NCBI RefSeq assembly: GCF_022682495.2
Contig: NW_026527522.1
Span: forward strand, 310,001-374,000
Reading direction: 5' to 3'
Source of the DNA: Desmodus rotundus
Taxonomy: Eukaryota > Chordata > Mammalia > Chiroptera > Phyllostomidae
DNA length: 64,000 nucleotides
How positions within the stretch are numbered: the first letter of the stretch is position 1; each line of letters starts with the position of its first letter. The notes under the pieces were generated by a model. The model was not told the DNA's origin. It ran no database searches and saw only the letters and a program-made list of their open reading frames with translations. Shown here one piece after another: positions 33,113-46,678 of the stretch. The position numbers were made by a program, and so were the translations under genes.

Positions 33113-34723
33113 GAGGTCACAGCAGTTTCACAGGGTCCCTGCGCACCTGTCCATGGAAACAGAAGCCCTCCCTGCCACTCAGAGGACCGCGCTATTTCCC
33201 CTAGGCCACACTGCCCAGCAGCACTCTCAGCCCCGCACAGACAGTGTGCTAAGGACAGACTTGGATACCGGGGGCCTGGGCGGGGGATTTTCCATGGAAC
33301 TCTCTAAGGGCCCGGTGCCCTGTGTCGCCCGGGAGTGCCCATGCCCTTCCTTGACCCCGCAGGACACTTGCATCCAGCAATAAGCAGCCGTCTGCCTCCA
33401 CGGGGCTCAAACACCTGGGCCCGGTGTGCGGGCACCTGGCGTACGTGGAGGCAAAACCCTGACCCCTCTGGCCCGAACCCACCACTGCGAAGATCCCCCT
33501 TTTCTTCCATCCGTAAAGGGGCCCTCCCTGGGGAGTGGAGGAACATGGGGAGGCCCCCAGGAGATGGCTTTTCTCCGAGCCGCGGCTGGCTCCTTTCGGG
33601 CCTATACGTGGGCTGCGCATGCGCACTCAGGCTCCCAAGCACACGCCTCCCTCGGCTCACCTGACCCACCCTTTAGAGGTCACAGCAGTTCCACAGGGTC
33701 CCTGGGCACCTGTCCGTGGACACAGGAGCCCTCCCTGCCACCTAAAGGACCACGCGATTTCCGCTGGGGAACACTCCCCAGAAGCACTCCCAGCCTCACA
33801 CAGACACTGTGCGCAGGATAGACTTGTGGACCAGGGGCCTGGGCAGGGAATTTTCCAGGGAACTCTCTAAAGGCCAGGTGCCCTCTGTCGCCCTGGGAGT
33901 GCCCACGCCATCCCTTAACCCTGCAGGACACTATCATCCAGCAATAAGCAGCCCTCTGCCTCCACGGGGCTCAAACACCTGGGCCCGTTGTGCGAGCACC
34001 TGGCGTTCGTGCAGGCAAACCCGCAGACCCCTCTGGCCCGAACCCACCACTGCGAAGATCCCACTTTTCTTCCATCCGTAAAGGGGTCCTCCTTGAGGAG
34101 TGGAGGAACATGGGGAGGCCCCCAGGAGATGGCTTTTCTCCAAGCCGCGGCTGGCTCCTTTCGGGCCTATACGTGGGCCGCGCGTGCGCACTCAGGCTCC
34201 CCACAACAGGCCTCCCTCGGGTCACGGGACCCACCCTTGAGGTGTCTCCTGACCCAGCCTGGAGGGGTCATGTGACCCACACCTGGGGGGTCTCGTGACG
34301 CACCCCTGAGGGGTCACGTGACCCACCCCTGGGGGGTCTCGTGACCCACCACTGAGGGGTCACGTGACCCACCCTTGAGGGGTAACGTGACCCACACCTG
34401 GGGGTTCTCGTGACGCACCTCTGAGGTGTCATGTGACCCACCACTGGGGGGTCTCGTGACCCACCCCCGAGGGGTCACGTGACCCACACCTGCGGGGTCT
34501 CGTGACCCACACCTGCGGGGTCACGTGACCCACCCCTGGGGGTTCACGTGACGCACCCCTGAGGGGTCACGTGACCCACCCCTGAGGGGTCTCGTGACCC
34601 ACCCCTGAGGGGTCACGTGACCCACCCTTGAGGGGTTTCGTGACCCACCCTTGCGGGGTCTCGTGACCCACCCTTGGGAGGTCACCTGTCCCACCCTGGA
34701 GGGGTCAGGTGACCCGCCCTTGA
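33113..34723 (+). repeat. U22: class b unit with GCAAAACCC tag
   Basis: B is 33113-33675, A is 33676-34238 and V is 34239-34723 (485 bp). It shares GCAAAACCC and GGGCAGGGA with U13 and U32, and GGGGTAACGTG in V with U13. Confidence 0.95.
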
Positions 34724-36519
34724 GAGGTCACAGCAGTTTCACAGGGTCCCTGCGCACCTGTCCATGGAAACAGAAGCCCTCCCTGCCACTCAGAGGACCG
34801 CGCTATTTCCCCTAGGCCACACTGCCCAGCAGCACTCTCGGCCCCGCACAGACAGTGTGCTAAGGACAGACTTGGATACCGGGGGCCTGGGCGGGGGATT
34901 TTCCATGGAACTCTCTAAGGGCCCGGTGCCCTGTGTCGCCCCGGAGTGCCCATGCCCTTCCTTGACCCCGCAGGACCCTTGCATCCAGCAATAAGCAGCC
35001 GTCTGCCTCCCCGGGTCTCAAACACCTGGGCCCGGTGTGCGGGCACCTGGCGTACGTGGAGGCAAACCCCTGACCCCTCTGGCCCGAACCCACCACTGCG
35101 AAGATCCCCCTTTTCTTCCATCCGTAAAGGGGCCCTCCCTGGGGAGTGGAGGAACATGGGGAGGCCCCCAGGAGATGGCTTTTCTCCGAGCCGCGGCTGG
35201 CTCCTTTCGGGCCTATACGTGGGCTGCGCATGCGCACTCAGGCTCCCAAGCACACGCCTCCCTCGGCTCACCTGACCCACCCTTTAGAGGTCACAGCAGT
35301 TCCACAGGGTCCCTGGGCACCTGTCCGTGGACACAGGAGCCCTCCCTGCCACCTAAAGGACCACGCGATTTCCGCTGGGGAACACTCCCCAGAAGCACTC
35401 CCAGCCTCACACAGACACTGTGCGCAGGATAGACTTGTGGACCAGGGGCCTGGGCGGGGAATTTTCCAGGGAACTCTCTAAAGGCCAGGTGCCCTCTGTC
35501 GCCCTGGGAGTGCCCACGCCATCCCTTAACCCTGCAGGACACTATCATCCAGCAATAAGCAGCCCTCTGCCTCCACGGGGCTCAAACACCTGGGCCCGTT
35601 GTGCGAGGACCTGGCGTTCGTGCAGGCAAACCCGCAGACCCCTCTGGCCCGAACCCACCACTGCGAAGATCCCACTTTTCTTCCATCCGTAAAGGGGTCC
35701 TCCTTGAGGAGTGGAGGAACATGGGGAGGCCCCCAGGAGATGGCTTTTCTCCGAGCCGCGGCTGGCTCCTTTCGGGCCTATACGTGGGCCCCGCGTGCGC
35801 ACTCAGGCTCCCCACAATAGGCCTCCCTCGGGTCACGGGACCCACCCTTGAGGTGTCTCCTGACCCACCCTTGAGGGGTCACGTGACCCACACCTGGGGG
35901 GTCTCGTGACACACCCCTGAGGGGTCACATGACCCACCCCTGAGGGGTCACGTGACCCACCTCTGAGGTGTCACGTGACCCACCACTGGGGGGTCTCGTG
36001 ACCCACCCCCGAGGGGTCACGTGACCCATACCTGCGGGGTCACGTGACCCACACCTGCGGGGTCACGTGACCCACCCCTGGGGGTTCACGTGACGCACCC
36101 CTGAGGGGTCACGTGACCCACCCCTGAGGGGTCTCGTGACCCACCCCTGGGGGGTCTCGTGACCCACCACTGAGGGGTCACGTGACCCACCCTTGAGGGG
36201 TCACGTGACCCACACCTGGGGGTTCTCGTGACGCACCTCTGAGGTGTCACGTGACCCACCCCTGGGGGGTCTCGTGACCCACCCCCGAGGGGTCACGTGA
36301 CCCACACCTGCGGGGTCACGTGACCCCCCCCCTGGGGGTTCACGTGACGCACCCCTGAGGGGTCACGTGACCCACCCCTGAGGGGTCTCGTGACCCACCC
36401 CTGAGGGGTCACGTGACCCACCCTTGAGGGGTTTCGTGACCCACCCTTGCGGGGTCTCGTGACCCACCCTTGGGAGGTCACCTGTCCCACCCTGGAGGGG
36501 TCAGGTGACCCGCCCTTGA
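34724..36519 (+). repeat. U23: class c unit with composite 29-monomer minisatellite
   Basis: B is 34724-35286, A is 35287-35849 and V is 35850-36519 (670 bp). V begins class c (GACACACCCC), changes to a class-d-like run near 35960, then to a class-b-like run from about 36145 that includes a C9 run at 36324-36332. A combines class-c ends with GCGAGGACC of class d. B has CCTCCCCGGGTCTC near 35010, private. Confidence 0.94.
35850..36519 (+). repeat. Composite 23-bp minisatellite (29 monomers)
   Basis: Segments of class c, class d and class b types follow each other without a core module between them. This is the expected product of recombination inside the minisatellite rather than in a core. 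Confidence 0.88.
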
Positions 36520-37080
36520 GAGGTCACAGCAGTTTCACAGGGTCCCTGCGCACCTGTCCATGGAAACAGAAGCCCTCCCTGCCACTCAGAGGACCGCGCT
36601 ATTTCCCCTAGGCCACACTGCCCAGCAGCACTCTCAGCCCCGCACAGACAGTGTGCTAAGGACAGACTTGGATACCGGGGGCCTGGGCGGGGGATTTTCC
36701 ATGGAACTCTCTAAGGGCCCGGTGCCCTGTGTCGCCCCGGAGTGCCCATGCCCTTCCTTGACCCCGCAGGACCCTTGCATCCAGCAATAAGCAGCCGTCT
36801 GCCTCCACGGGTCTCAAACACCTGGGCCCGGTGTGCGGGCACCTGGCGTACGTGGAGGCAAACCCCTGACCCCTCTGGCCCGAACCCACCACTGCGAAGA
36901 TCCCCCTTTTCTTCCATCCGTAAAGGGGCCCTCCCTGGGGAGTGGAGGAACATGGGGAGGCCCCCAGGAGATGGCTTTTCTCCGAGCCGCGGCTGGCTCC
37001 TTTCGGGCCTATACGTGGGCCGCGCGTGCGCACTCAGGCTCCCCACAACAGGCCTCCCTCGGGTCACGGGACCCACCCTT
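36520..37080 (+). repeat. B/A hybrid core module
   Basis: The switch lies at about 36940-37019, the same A/B-identical interval as in the hybrids at 26555 and 30640, but the B half is of another subtype (GACCCTTGC, CGGGTCTC). It is either an independent exchange at the same place or an older hybrid partly converted. Confidence 0.9.
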
Positions 37081-37565
37081 GAGGTGTCTCCTGACCCAGC
37101 CTGGAGGGGTCATGTGACCCACACCTGGGGGGTCTCGTGACGCACCCCTGAGGGGTCACGTGACCCACCCCTGGGGGGTCTCGTGACCCACCACTGAGGG
37201 GTCACGTGACCCACCCTTGAGGGGTCACGTGACCCACACCTGGGGGTTCTCGTGACGCACCTCTGAGGTGTCACGTGACCCACCACTGGGGGGTCTCGTG
37301 ACCCACCCCCGAGGGGTCACGTGACCCACACCTGCGGGGTCACGTGACCCACACCTGCGGGGTCACGTGACCCACCCCTGGGGGTTCACGTGACGCACCC
37401 CTGAGGGGTCACGTGACCCACCCCTGAGGGGTCTCGTGACCCACCCCTGAGGGGTCACGTGACCCACCCTTGAGGGGTTTCGTGACCCACCCTTGCGGGG
37501 TCTCGTGACCCACCCTTGGGAGGTCACCTGTCCCACCCTGGAGGGGTCAGGTGACCCGCCATTGA
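36520..37565 (+). repeat. U24: short unit with B/A hybrid
   Basis: The hybrid module is 36520-37080 and V is 37081-37565 (485 bp, 21 monomers). The B portion has GACCCTTGC and CGGGTCTC markers, unlike U17 and U20 (GACACTTGC, CGGGGCTC). Confidence 0.95.
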
Positions 37566-39015
37566 GAGGTCACAGCAGTTTCACAGGGTCCCTGCGCACC
37601 TGTCCATGGAAACAGAAGCCCTCCCTGCCACTCAGAGGACCGCGCTATTTCCCCTAGGCCACACTGCCCAGCAGCACTCTCAGCCCCGCACAGACAGTGT
37701 GCTAAGGACAGACTTGGATACCGGGGGCCTGGGCGGGGGATTTTCCATGGAACTCTCTAAGGGCCCGGTGCCCTGTGTCGCCCCGGAGTGCCCATGCCCT
37801 TCCTTGACCCCGCAGGACCCTTGCATCCAGCAATAAGCAGCCGTCTGCCTCCACGGGTCTCAAACACCTGGGCCCGGTGTGCGGGCACCTGGCGTACGTG
37901 GAGGCAAACCCCTGACCCCTCTGGCCCGAACCCACCACTGCGAAGATCCCCCTTTTCTTCCATCCGTAAAGGGGCCCTCCCTGGGGAGTGGAGGAACATG
38001 GGGAGGCCCCCAGGAGATGGCTTTTCTCCGAGCCGCGGCTGGCTCCTTTCGGGCCTATACGTGGGCTGCGCATGCGCACTCAGGCTCCCAAGCACACGCC
38101 TCCCTCGGCTCACCTGACCCACCCTTTAGAGGTCACAGCAGTTCCACAGGGTCCCTGGGCACCTGTCCGTGGACACAGGAGCCCTCCCTGCCACCTAAAG
38201 GACCACGCGATTTCCGCTGGGGAACACTCCCCAGAAGCACTCCCAGCCTCACACAGACACTGTGCGCAGGATAGACTTGTGGACCAGGGGCCTGGGCGGG
38301 GAATTTTCCAGGGAACTCTCTAAAGGCCAGGTGCCCTCTGTCGCCCTGGGAGTGCCCACGCCATCCCTTAACCCTGCAGGACACTATCATCCAGCAATAA
38401 GCAGCCCTCTGCCTCCACGGGGCTCAAACACCTGGGCCCGTTGTGCGAGCACCTGGCGTTCGTGCAGGCAAACCCGCAGACCCCTCTGGCCCGAACCCAC
38501 CACTGCGAAGATCCCACTTTTCTTCCATCCGTAAAGGGGTCCTCCTTGAGGAGTGGAGGAACATGGGGAGGCCTCCAGGAGATGGCTTTTCTCCGAGCCG
38601 CGGCTGGCTCCTTTCGGGCCTATACGTGGGCCGCGCGTGCGCACTCAGGCTCCCCACAACAGGCCTCCCTTGGGTCACGGGACCCACCCTTGAGGTGTCT
38701 CCTGACCCAGCCTGGAGGGGTCATGTGACCCACACCTGGGGGGTCTCGTGACGCACCCTTGAGGGGTCACGTGACCCACACCTGGGGGGTCTCGTGACGC
38801 ACCCCTGAGGTGTCACGTGACCCACCCCTGGGGGGTCTCGTGACGCACCCCTGAGGGGTCACGTGACCCACCCCTGAGGGGTCTCGTGACCCACCCCTGA
38901 GGGGTCACGTGACCCACCCTTGAGGGGTTTCGTGACCCACCCTTGCGGGGTCTCGTGACCCACCCTTGGGAGGTCACCTGTCCCACCCTGGAGGGGTCAG
39001 GTGACCCGCCCTTGA
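37566..39015 (+). repeat. U25: class a unit
   Basis: B is 37566-38128, A is 38129-38691 and V is 38692-39015 (14 monomers). The monomer just before this B reads GACCCGCCATTGAG near 37556 instead of GACCCGCCCTTGAG. Confidence 0.95.
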
Positions 39016-40556
39016 GAGGTCACAGCAATTTCACAGGGTCCCTGCGCACCTGTCCATGGAAACAGAAGCCCTCCCTGCCACTCAGAGGACCGCGCTATTT
39101 CCCCTAGGCCACACTGCCCAGCAGCACTCTCAGCCCCGCACAGACAGTGTGCTAAGGACAGACTTGGATACCGGGGGCCTGGGCGGGGGATTTTCCATGG
39201 AACTCTCTAAGGGCCCGGTGCTCTGTGTCGCCCGGGAGTGCCCATGCCCTTCCTTGACCCCGCAGGACACTTGCATCCAGCAATAAGCAGCCGTCTGCCT
39301 CCACGGGGCTCAAACACCTGGGCCCGGTGTGCGGGCACCTGGCGTACGTGGAGGCAAACCCCTGACCCCTCTGGCCCGAACCCACCACTGCGAAGATCCC
39401 CCTTTTCTTCCATCCGTAAAGGGGCCCTCCCTGGGGAGTGGAGGAACATGGGGAGGCCCCCAGGAGATGGCTTTTCTCCGAGCCGCGGCTGGCTCGTTTC
39501 GGGCCTATACGTGGGCCGCGCGTGCGCACTCAGGCTCCCAAGCACACGCCTTCCTCGGCTCACCTGACCCACCCTTTAGAGGTCACAGCAGTTCCACAGG
39601 GTCCCTGGGCACCTGTCCGTGGACACAGGAGCCCTCCCTGCCACCTAAAGGACCACGCGATTTCCGCTGGGGAACACTCCCCAGAAGCACTCCCAGCCTC
39701 GCACAGACACTGTGCGCAGGATAGACTTGTGGACCAGGGGCCTGGGCGGGGAATTTTCCAGGGAACTCTCTAAAGGCCAGGTGCCCTCTGTCGCCCTGGG
39801 AGTGCCCACGCCATCCCTTAACCCTGCAGGACACTATCATCCAGCAATAAGCAGCCCTCTGCCTCCACGGGGCTCAAACACCTGGGCCCGTTGTGCGAGC
39901 ACCTGGCGTTCGTGCAGGCAAACCCGCAGACCCCTCTGGCCCGAACCCACCACTGCGAAGATCCCACTTTTCTTCCATCCGTAAAGGGGTCCTCCTTGAG
40001 GAGTGGAGGAACATGGGGAGGCCCCCAGGAGATGGCTTTTCTCCGAGCCGCGGCTGGCTCCTTTCGGGCCTATACGTGGGCCGCGCGTGCGCACTCAGGC
40101 TCCCCACAACAGGCCTCCCTCGGGTCACGGGACCCACCCTTGAGGTGTCTCCTGACCCACCCTTGAGGGGTCACGTGACCCACACCTGGGGGGTCTCGTG
40201 ACACACCCCTGAGGGGTCACGTGACCCACCCCTGAGGGGTCACGTGACCCACCCTTGAGGGGTCACATGACCCACCCCTGGGGGGTCTCGTGACCCACCC
40301 CTGAGGGGTCACGTGACCCAGACCTGCGGGGTCACGTGACCCACCCCGGGGGGTCTCGTGACGCACCCCTGAGGGGTCACGTGACCCACCCCTGGGGGGT
40401 CTCGTGACGCACCCCTGAGGGGTCACGTGATCCACCCTTGAGGGGTTTCGTGACCCACCCTTTTGGGGTCACGTGACCCACCCTTGCGGGGTCTCGTGAC
40501 CCACCCTTGGGAGGTCACCTGTCCCACCCTGGAGGGGTCAGGTGACCCGCCCTTGA
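39016..40556 (+). repeat. U26: class e unit
   Basis: B is 39016-39578, A is 39579-40141 and V is 40142-40556 (415 bp, 18 monomers). B has CAGCAATTTC, GTGCTCTGTG, GGCTCGTTTCG and an NRF1-like end with one mismatch (CGCGCGTGCGCA). V begins class c but ends with an ACCCTTTTGGGGTCACG monomer. The unit recurs as U40. Confidence 0.94.
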
Positions 40557-42190
40557 GAGGTCACAGCAGTTTCACAGGGTCCCTGCGCACCTGTCCATGG
40601 AAACAGAAGCCCTCCCTTCCACTCAGAGGACCGCGCTATTTCCCCTAGGCCACACTGCCCAGCAGCACTCTCAGCCCCGCAAAGACAGTGTGCTAACGAC
40701 AGACTTGCATACCGGGGGCCTGGGCGGGGGATTTTCCATGGAACTCTCTAAGGGCCCGGTGCCCTGTGTCGCCCGGGAGTGCCCATGCCCTTCCTTGACC
40801 CCGCAGGACACTTGCATCCAGCAATAAGCAGCCGTCTGCCTCCACGGGGCTCAAACACCTGGGCCCGGTGTGCGGGCACCTGGCGTACGTGGAGGCAAAC
40901 CCCTGACCCCTCTGGCCCGAACCCACCACTGCGAAGATCCCCCTTTTCTTCCATCCGTAAAGGGGCCCTCCCTGGGGAGTGGAGGAACATGGGGAGGCCC
41001 CCAGGAGATGGCTTTTCTCCGAGCCGCGGCTGGCTCGTTTCGGGCCTATACGTGGGCCGCGCGTGCGCACTCAGGCTCCCAAGCACACGCCTTCCTCGGC
41101 TCACCTGACCCACCCTTTAGAGGTCACAGCAGTTCCACAGGGTCCCTGGGCACCTGTCCGTGGACACAGGAGCCCTCCCTGCCACCTAAAGGACCACGCG
41201 ATTTCCGCTGGGGAACACTCCCCAGAAGCACTCCCAGCCTCGCACAGACACTGTGCGCAGGATAGACTTGTGGACCAGGGGCCTGGGCGGGGAATTTTCC
41301 AGGGAACTCTCTAAAGGCCAGGTGCCCTCTGTCGCCCTGGGAGTGCCCACGCCATCCCTTAACCCTGCAGGACACTATCATCCAGCAATAAGCAGCCCTC
41401 TGCCTCCACGGGGCTCAAACACCTGGGCCCGTTGTGCGAGCACCTGGCGTTCGTGCAGGCAAACCCGCAGACCCCTCTGGCCCGAACCCACCACTGCGAA
41501 GATCCCACTTTTCTTCCATCCATAAAGGGGTCCTCCTTGAGGAGTGGAGGAACATGGGGAGGCCCCCAGGAGATGGCTTTTCTCCGAGCCGCGGCTGGCT
41601 CCTTTCGGGCCTATACGTGGGCCGCGCGTGCGCACTCAGGCTCCCCACAACAGGCCTCCCTCGGGTCACGGGACCCACCCTTGAGGTGTCTCCTGACCCA
41701 GCCTGGAGGGGTCATGTGACCCACACCTGGGGGGTCTCGTGACGCACCCCTGAGGGGTCACGTGACCCACCCCTGGGGGGTCTCGTGACCCACCACTGAG
41801 GGGTCACGTGACCCACCCTTGAGGGGTCACGTGACCCACACCTGGGGGTTCTCGTGACGCACCTCTGAGGTGTCACGTGACCCACCACTGGGGGGTCTCG
41901 TGACCCACCCCCGAGGGGTCACGTGACCCACACCTGCGGGGTCACGTGACCCACACCTGCGGGGTCACGTGACCCACCCCTGGGGGTTCACGTGACGCAC
42001 CCCTGAGGGGTCACGTGACCCACCCCTGAGGGGTCTCGTGACCCACACCTGAGGGGTCAAGTGACCCACCCTTGAGGGGTTTCGTGACCCACCCTTTTGG
42101 GGTCACGTGACCCACCCTTGCGGGGTCTCGTGACCCACCCTTGGGAGGTCACCTGTCCCACCCTGGAGGGGTCAGGTGACCCGCCCTTGA
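40557..42190 (+). repeat. U27: class f unit, most diverged B
   Basis: B is 40557-41119, A is 41120-41682 and V is 41683-42190 (508 bp, 22 monomers). B has a cluster of private changes between 40617 and 40710 (CCCTTCCACTC, GCAAAGACAG, TAACGACAG, TTGCATACC). A has CATCCATAAAG, shared with U34. Confidence 0.94.
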
Positions 42191-43709
42191 GAGGTCACAG
42201 CAGTTTCACAGGGTCCCTGCGCACCTGTCCATGGAAACAGAAGCCCTCCCTGCCACTCAGAGGACCGCGCTATTTCCCCTAGGCCACACTGCCCAGCAGC
42301 ACTCTCAGCCCCACACAGACAGTGTGCTAAGGATAGACTTGGATACCGGGGGCCTGGGCGGGGGATTTTCCATGGAACTCTCTAAGGGCCCGGTGCCCTG
42401 TGTCGCCCGGGAGTGCCCATGCCCTTCCTTGACCCCGCAGGACACTTGCATCCAGCAATAAGCAGCCGTCTGCCTCCACGGGGCTCAAACACCTGGGCCC
42501 GGTGTGCGGGCACCTGGCGTGCGTGGAGGCAAACCCCTGACCCCTCTGGCCCGAACCCACCACTGCGAAGATCCCCCTTTTCTTCCATCCGTAAAGGGGC
42601 CCTCCCTGGGGAGTGGAGGAACATGGGGAGGCCCCCAGGAGATGGCTTTTCTCCGAGCCGCGGCTGGCTCCTTTCGGGCCTATACGTGGGCTGCGCATGC
42701 GCACTCAGGCTCCCAAGCACACGCCTCCCTCGGCTCACCTGACCCACCCTTTAGAGGTCACAGCAGTTCCACAGGGTCCCTGGGCACCTGTCCGTGGACA
42801 CAGGAGCCCTCCCTGCCACCTAAAGGACCACGCGATTTCCGCTGGGGAACACTCCCCAGAAGCACTCCCAGCCTCACACAGACACTGTGCGCAGGATAGA
42901 CTTGTGGACCAGGGGCCTGGGCGGGGAATTTTCCAGGGAACTCTCTAAAGGCCAGGTGCCCTCTGTCGCCCTGGGAGTGCCCACGCCATCCCTTAACCCT
43001 GCAGGACACTATCATCCAGCAATAAGCAGCCCTCTGCCTCCACGGGGCTCAAACACCTGGGCCCGTTGTGCGAGGACCTGGCGTTCGTGCAGGCAAACCC
43101 GCAGACCCCTCTGGCCCGAACCCACCACTGCGAAGATCCCACTGTTCTTCCATCCGTAAAGGGGTCCTCCTTGAGGAGTGGAGGAACATGGGGAGGCCCC
43201 CAGGAGATGGCTTTTCTCCGAGCCGCGGCTGGCTCCTTTCGGGCCTATACGTGGGCCGCGCGTGCGCACTCAGGCTCCCCACAACAGGCCTCCCTCGGGT
43301 CACGGGACCCACCCTTGAGGTGTCTCCTGACCCAGCCTGGAGGGGTCATGTGACCCACACCTGGGGGGTCTCGTGACGCACCCCTGAGGGGTCACGTGAC
43401 CCACCCCTGGGGGTTCTCGTGACGCACCTCTGAGGTGTCACGTGACCCACCACTGGGGGGTCTCGTGACCCACCCCCGAGGGGTCACGTGACCCATACCT
43501 GCGGGGTCACGTGACCCACACCTGCGGGGTCACGTGACCCACCCCTGGGGGTTCACGTGACGCACCCCTGAGGGGTCACGTGACCCACCCCTGAGGGGTC
43601 TCGTGACCCACCCCTGAGGGGTCACGTGACCCACCCTTGAGGGTTTTCGTGACCCACCCTTGGGAGGTCACCTGTCCCACCCTGGAGGGGTCAGGTGACC
43701 CGCCCTTGA
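42191..43709 (+). repeat. U28: class d unit with ACACAGAC/GGATAGAC tags
   Basis: B is 42191-42753, A is 42754-43316 and V is 43317-43709 (17 monomers). The B tags CCCCACACAGAC and AAGGATAGAC recur together in U35 and U42. GCGTGCGTGG near 42520 is private. Confidence 0.95.
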
Positions 43710-45159
43710 GAGGTCACAGCAGTTTCACAGGGTCCCTGCGCACCTGTCCATGGAAACAGAAGCCCTTCCTGCCACTCAGAGGACCGCGCTATTTCCCCTA
43801 GGCCACACTGCCCAGCAGCACTCTCAGCCCCGCACAGACAGTGTGCTAAGGACAGACTTGGATACCGGGGGCCTGGGCGGGGGATTTTCCATGGAACTCT
43901 CTAAGGGCCCGGTGCCCTGTGTCGCCCCGGAGTGCCCATGCCCTTCCTTGACCCCGCAGGACCCTTGCATCCAGCAATAAGCAGCCGTCTGCCTCCACGG
44001 GTCTCAAACACCTGGGCCCGGTGTGCGGGCACCTGGCGTACGTGGAGGCAAACCCCTGACCCCTCTGGCCCGAACCCACCACTGCGAAGATCCCCCTTTT
44101 CTTCCATCCGTAAAGGGGCCCTCCCTGGGGAGTGGAGGAACATGGGGAGGCCCCCAGGAGATGGCTTTTCTCCGAGCCGCGGCTGGCTCCTTTCGGGCCT
44201 ATACGTGGGCTGCGCATGCGCACTCAGGCTCCCAAGCACACGCCTCCCTCGGCTCACCTGACCCACCCTTTAGAGGTCACAGCAGTTCCACAGGGTCCCT
44301 GGGCACCTGTCCGTGGACACAGGAGCCCTCCCTGCCACCTAAAGGACCACGCGATTTCCGCTGGGGAACACTCCCCAGAAGCACTCCCAGCCTCACACAG
44401 ACACTGTGCGCAGGATAGACTTGTGGACCAGGGGCCTGGGCGGGGAATTTTCCAGGGAACTCTCTAAAGGCCAGGTGCCCTCTGTCGCCCTGGGAGTGCC
44501 CACGCCATCCCTTAACCCTGCAGGACACTATCATCCAGCAATAAGCAGCCCTCTGCCTCCACGGGGCTCAAACACCTGGGCCCGTTGTGCGAGCACCTGG
44601 CGTTCGTGCAGGCAAACCCGCAGACCCCTCTGGCCCGAACCCACCACTGCGAAGATCCCACTTTTCTTCCATCCGTAAAGGGGTCCTCCTTGAGGAGTGG
44701 AGGAACATGGGGAGGCCTCCAGGAGATGGCTTTTCTCCGAGCCGCGGCTGGCTCCTTTCGGGCCTATACGTGGGCCGCGCGTGCGCACTCAGGCTCCCCA
44801 CAACAGGCCTCCCTTGGGTCACGGGACCCACCCTTGAGGTGTCTCCTGACCCAGCCTGGAGGGGTCATGTGACCCACACCTGGGGGGTCTCGTGACGCAC
44901 CCTTGAGGGGTCACGTGACCCACACCTGGGGGGTCTCATGACGCACCCCTGAGGTGTCACGTGACCCACCCCTGGGGGGTCTCGTGACGCACCCCTGAGG
45001 GGTCACGTGACCCACCCCTGGGGGGTCTCGTGACCCACCCCTGAGGGGTCACGTGACCCACCCTTGAGGGGTTTCGTGACCCACCCTTGCGGGGTCTCGT
45101 GACCCACCCTTGGGAGGTCACCTGTCCCACCCTGGAGGGGTCAGGTGACCCGCCCTTGA
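43710..45159 (+). repeat. U29: class a unit
   Basis: B is 43710-44272, A is 44273-44835 and V is 44836-45159 (14 monomers). U29-U30 resemble U11-U13 in class order and tags. Confidence 0.95.
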
Positions 45160-46678
45160 GAGGTCACAGCAGTTTCACAGGGTCCCTGCGCACCTGTCCA
45201 TGGAAACAGAAGCCCTCCCTGCCACTCAGAGGACCGCGCTATTTCCCCTAGGCCACACTGCCCAGCAGCACTCTCAGCCCCGCACAGACAGTGTGCTAAG
45301 GACAGACTTGGATACCGGGGGCCTGGGCGGGGGATTTTCCATGGAACTCTCTAAGGGCCCGGTGCCCTGTGTCGCCCGGGAGTGCCCATGCCCTTCCTTG
45401 ACCCCGCAGGACACTTGCATCCAGCAATAAGCAGCCGTCTGCCTCCACGGGGCTCAAACACCTGGGCCCGGTGTGCGGGCACCTGGCGTACGTGGAGGCA
45501 AAACCCTGACCCCTCTGGCCCGAACCCACCACTGCGAAGATCCCCCTTTTCTTCCATCCGTAAAGGGGCCCTCCCTGGGGAGTGGAGGAACATGGGGAGG
45601 CCCCCAGGAGATGGCTTTTCTCCGAGCCGCGGCTGGCTCCTTTCGGGCCTATACGTGGGCTGCGCATGCGCACTCAGGCTCCCAAGCACACGCCTCCCTC
45701 GGCTCACCTGACCCACCCTTTAGAGGTCACAGCAGTTCCACAGGGTCCCTGGGCACCTGTCCGTGGACACAGGAGCCCTCCCTGCCACCTAAAGGACCAC
45801 GCGATTTCCGCTGGGGAACACTCCCCAGAAGCACTCCCAGCCTCACACAGACACTGTGCGCAGGATAGACTTGTGGACCAGGGGCCTGGGCGGGGAATTT
45901 TCCAGGGAACTCTCTAAAGGCCAGGTGCCCTCTGTCGCCCTGGGAGTGCCCACGCCATCCCTTAACCCTGCAGGACACTATCATCCAGCAATAAGCAGCC
46001 CTCTGCCTCCACGGGGCTCAAACACCTGGGCCCGTTGTGCGAGGACCTGGCGTTCGTGCAGGCAAACCCGCAGACCCCTCTGGCCCGAACCCACCACTGC
46101 GAAGATCCCACTGTTCTTCCATCCGTAAAGGGGTCCTCCTTGAGGAGTGGAGGAACATGGGGAGGCCCCCAGGAGATGGCTTTTCTCCGAGCCGCGGCTG
46201 GCTCCTTTCGGGCCTATACGTGGGCCGCGCGTGCGCACTCAGGCTCCCCACAACAGGCCTCCCTCGGGTCACGGGACCCACCCTTGAGGTGTCTCCTGAC
46301 CCAGCCTGGAGGGGTCATGTGACCCACACCTGGGGGGTCTCGTGACGCACCCCTGAGGGGTCACGTGACCCACCCCTGGGGGTTCTCGTGACGCACCTCT
46401 GAGGTGTCACGTGACCCACCACTGGGGGGTCTCGTGACCCACCCCCGAGGGGTCACGTGACCCATACCTGCGGGGTCACGTGACCCACACCTGCGGGGTC
46501 ACGTGACCCACCCCTGGGGGTTCACGTGACGCACCCCTGAGGGGTCACGTGACCCACCCCTGAGGGGTCTCGTGACCCACCCCTGAGGGGTCACGTGACC
46601 CACCCTTGAGGGTTTTCGTGACCCACCCTTGGGAGGTCACCTGTCCCACCCTGGAGGGGTCAGGTGACCCGCCCTTGA
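45160..46678 (+). repeat. U30: class d unit
   Basis: B is 45160-45722, A is 45723-46285 and V is 46286-46678 (17 monomers). B has the GCAAAACCC tag of U13, U22 and U32, but A lacks GGGCAGGGA and has class-d CACTGTTC. This is a B/A recombinant between classes. Confidence 0.95.
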
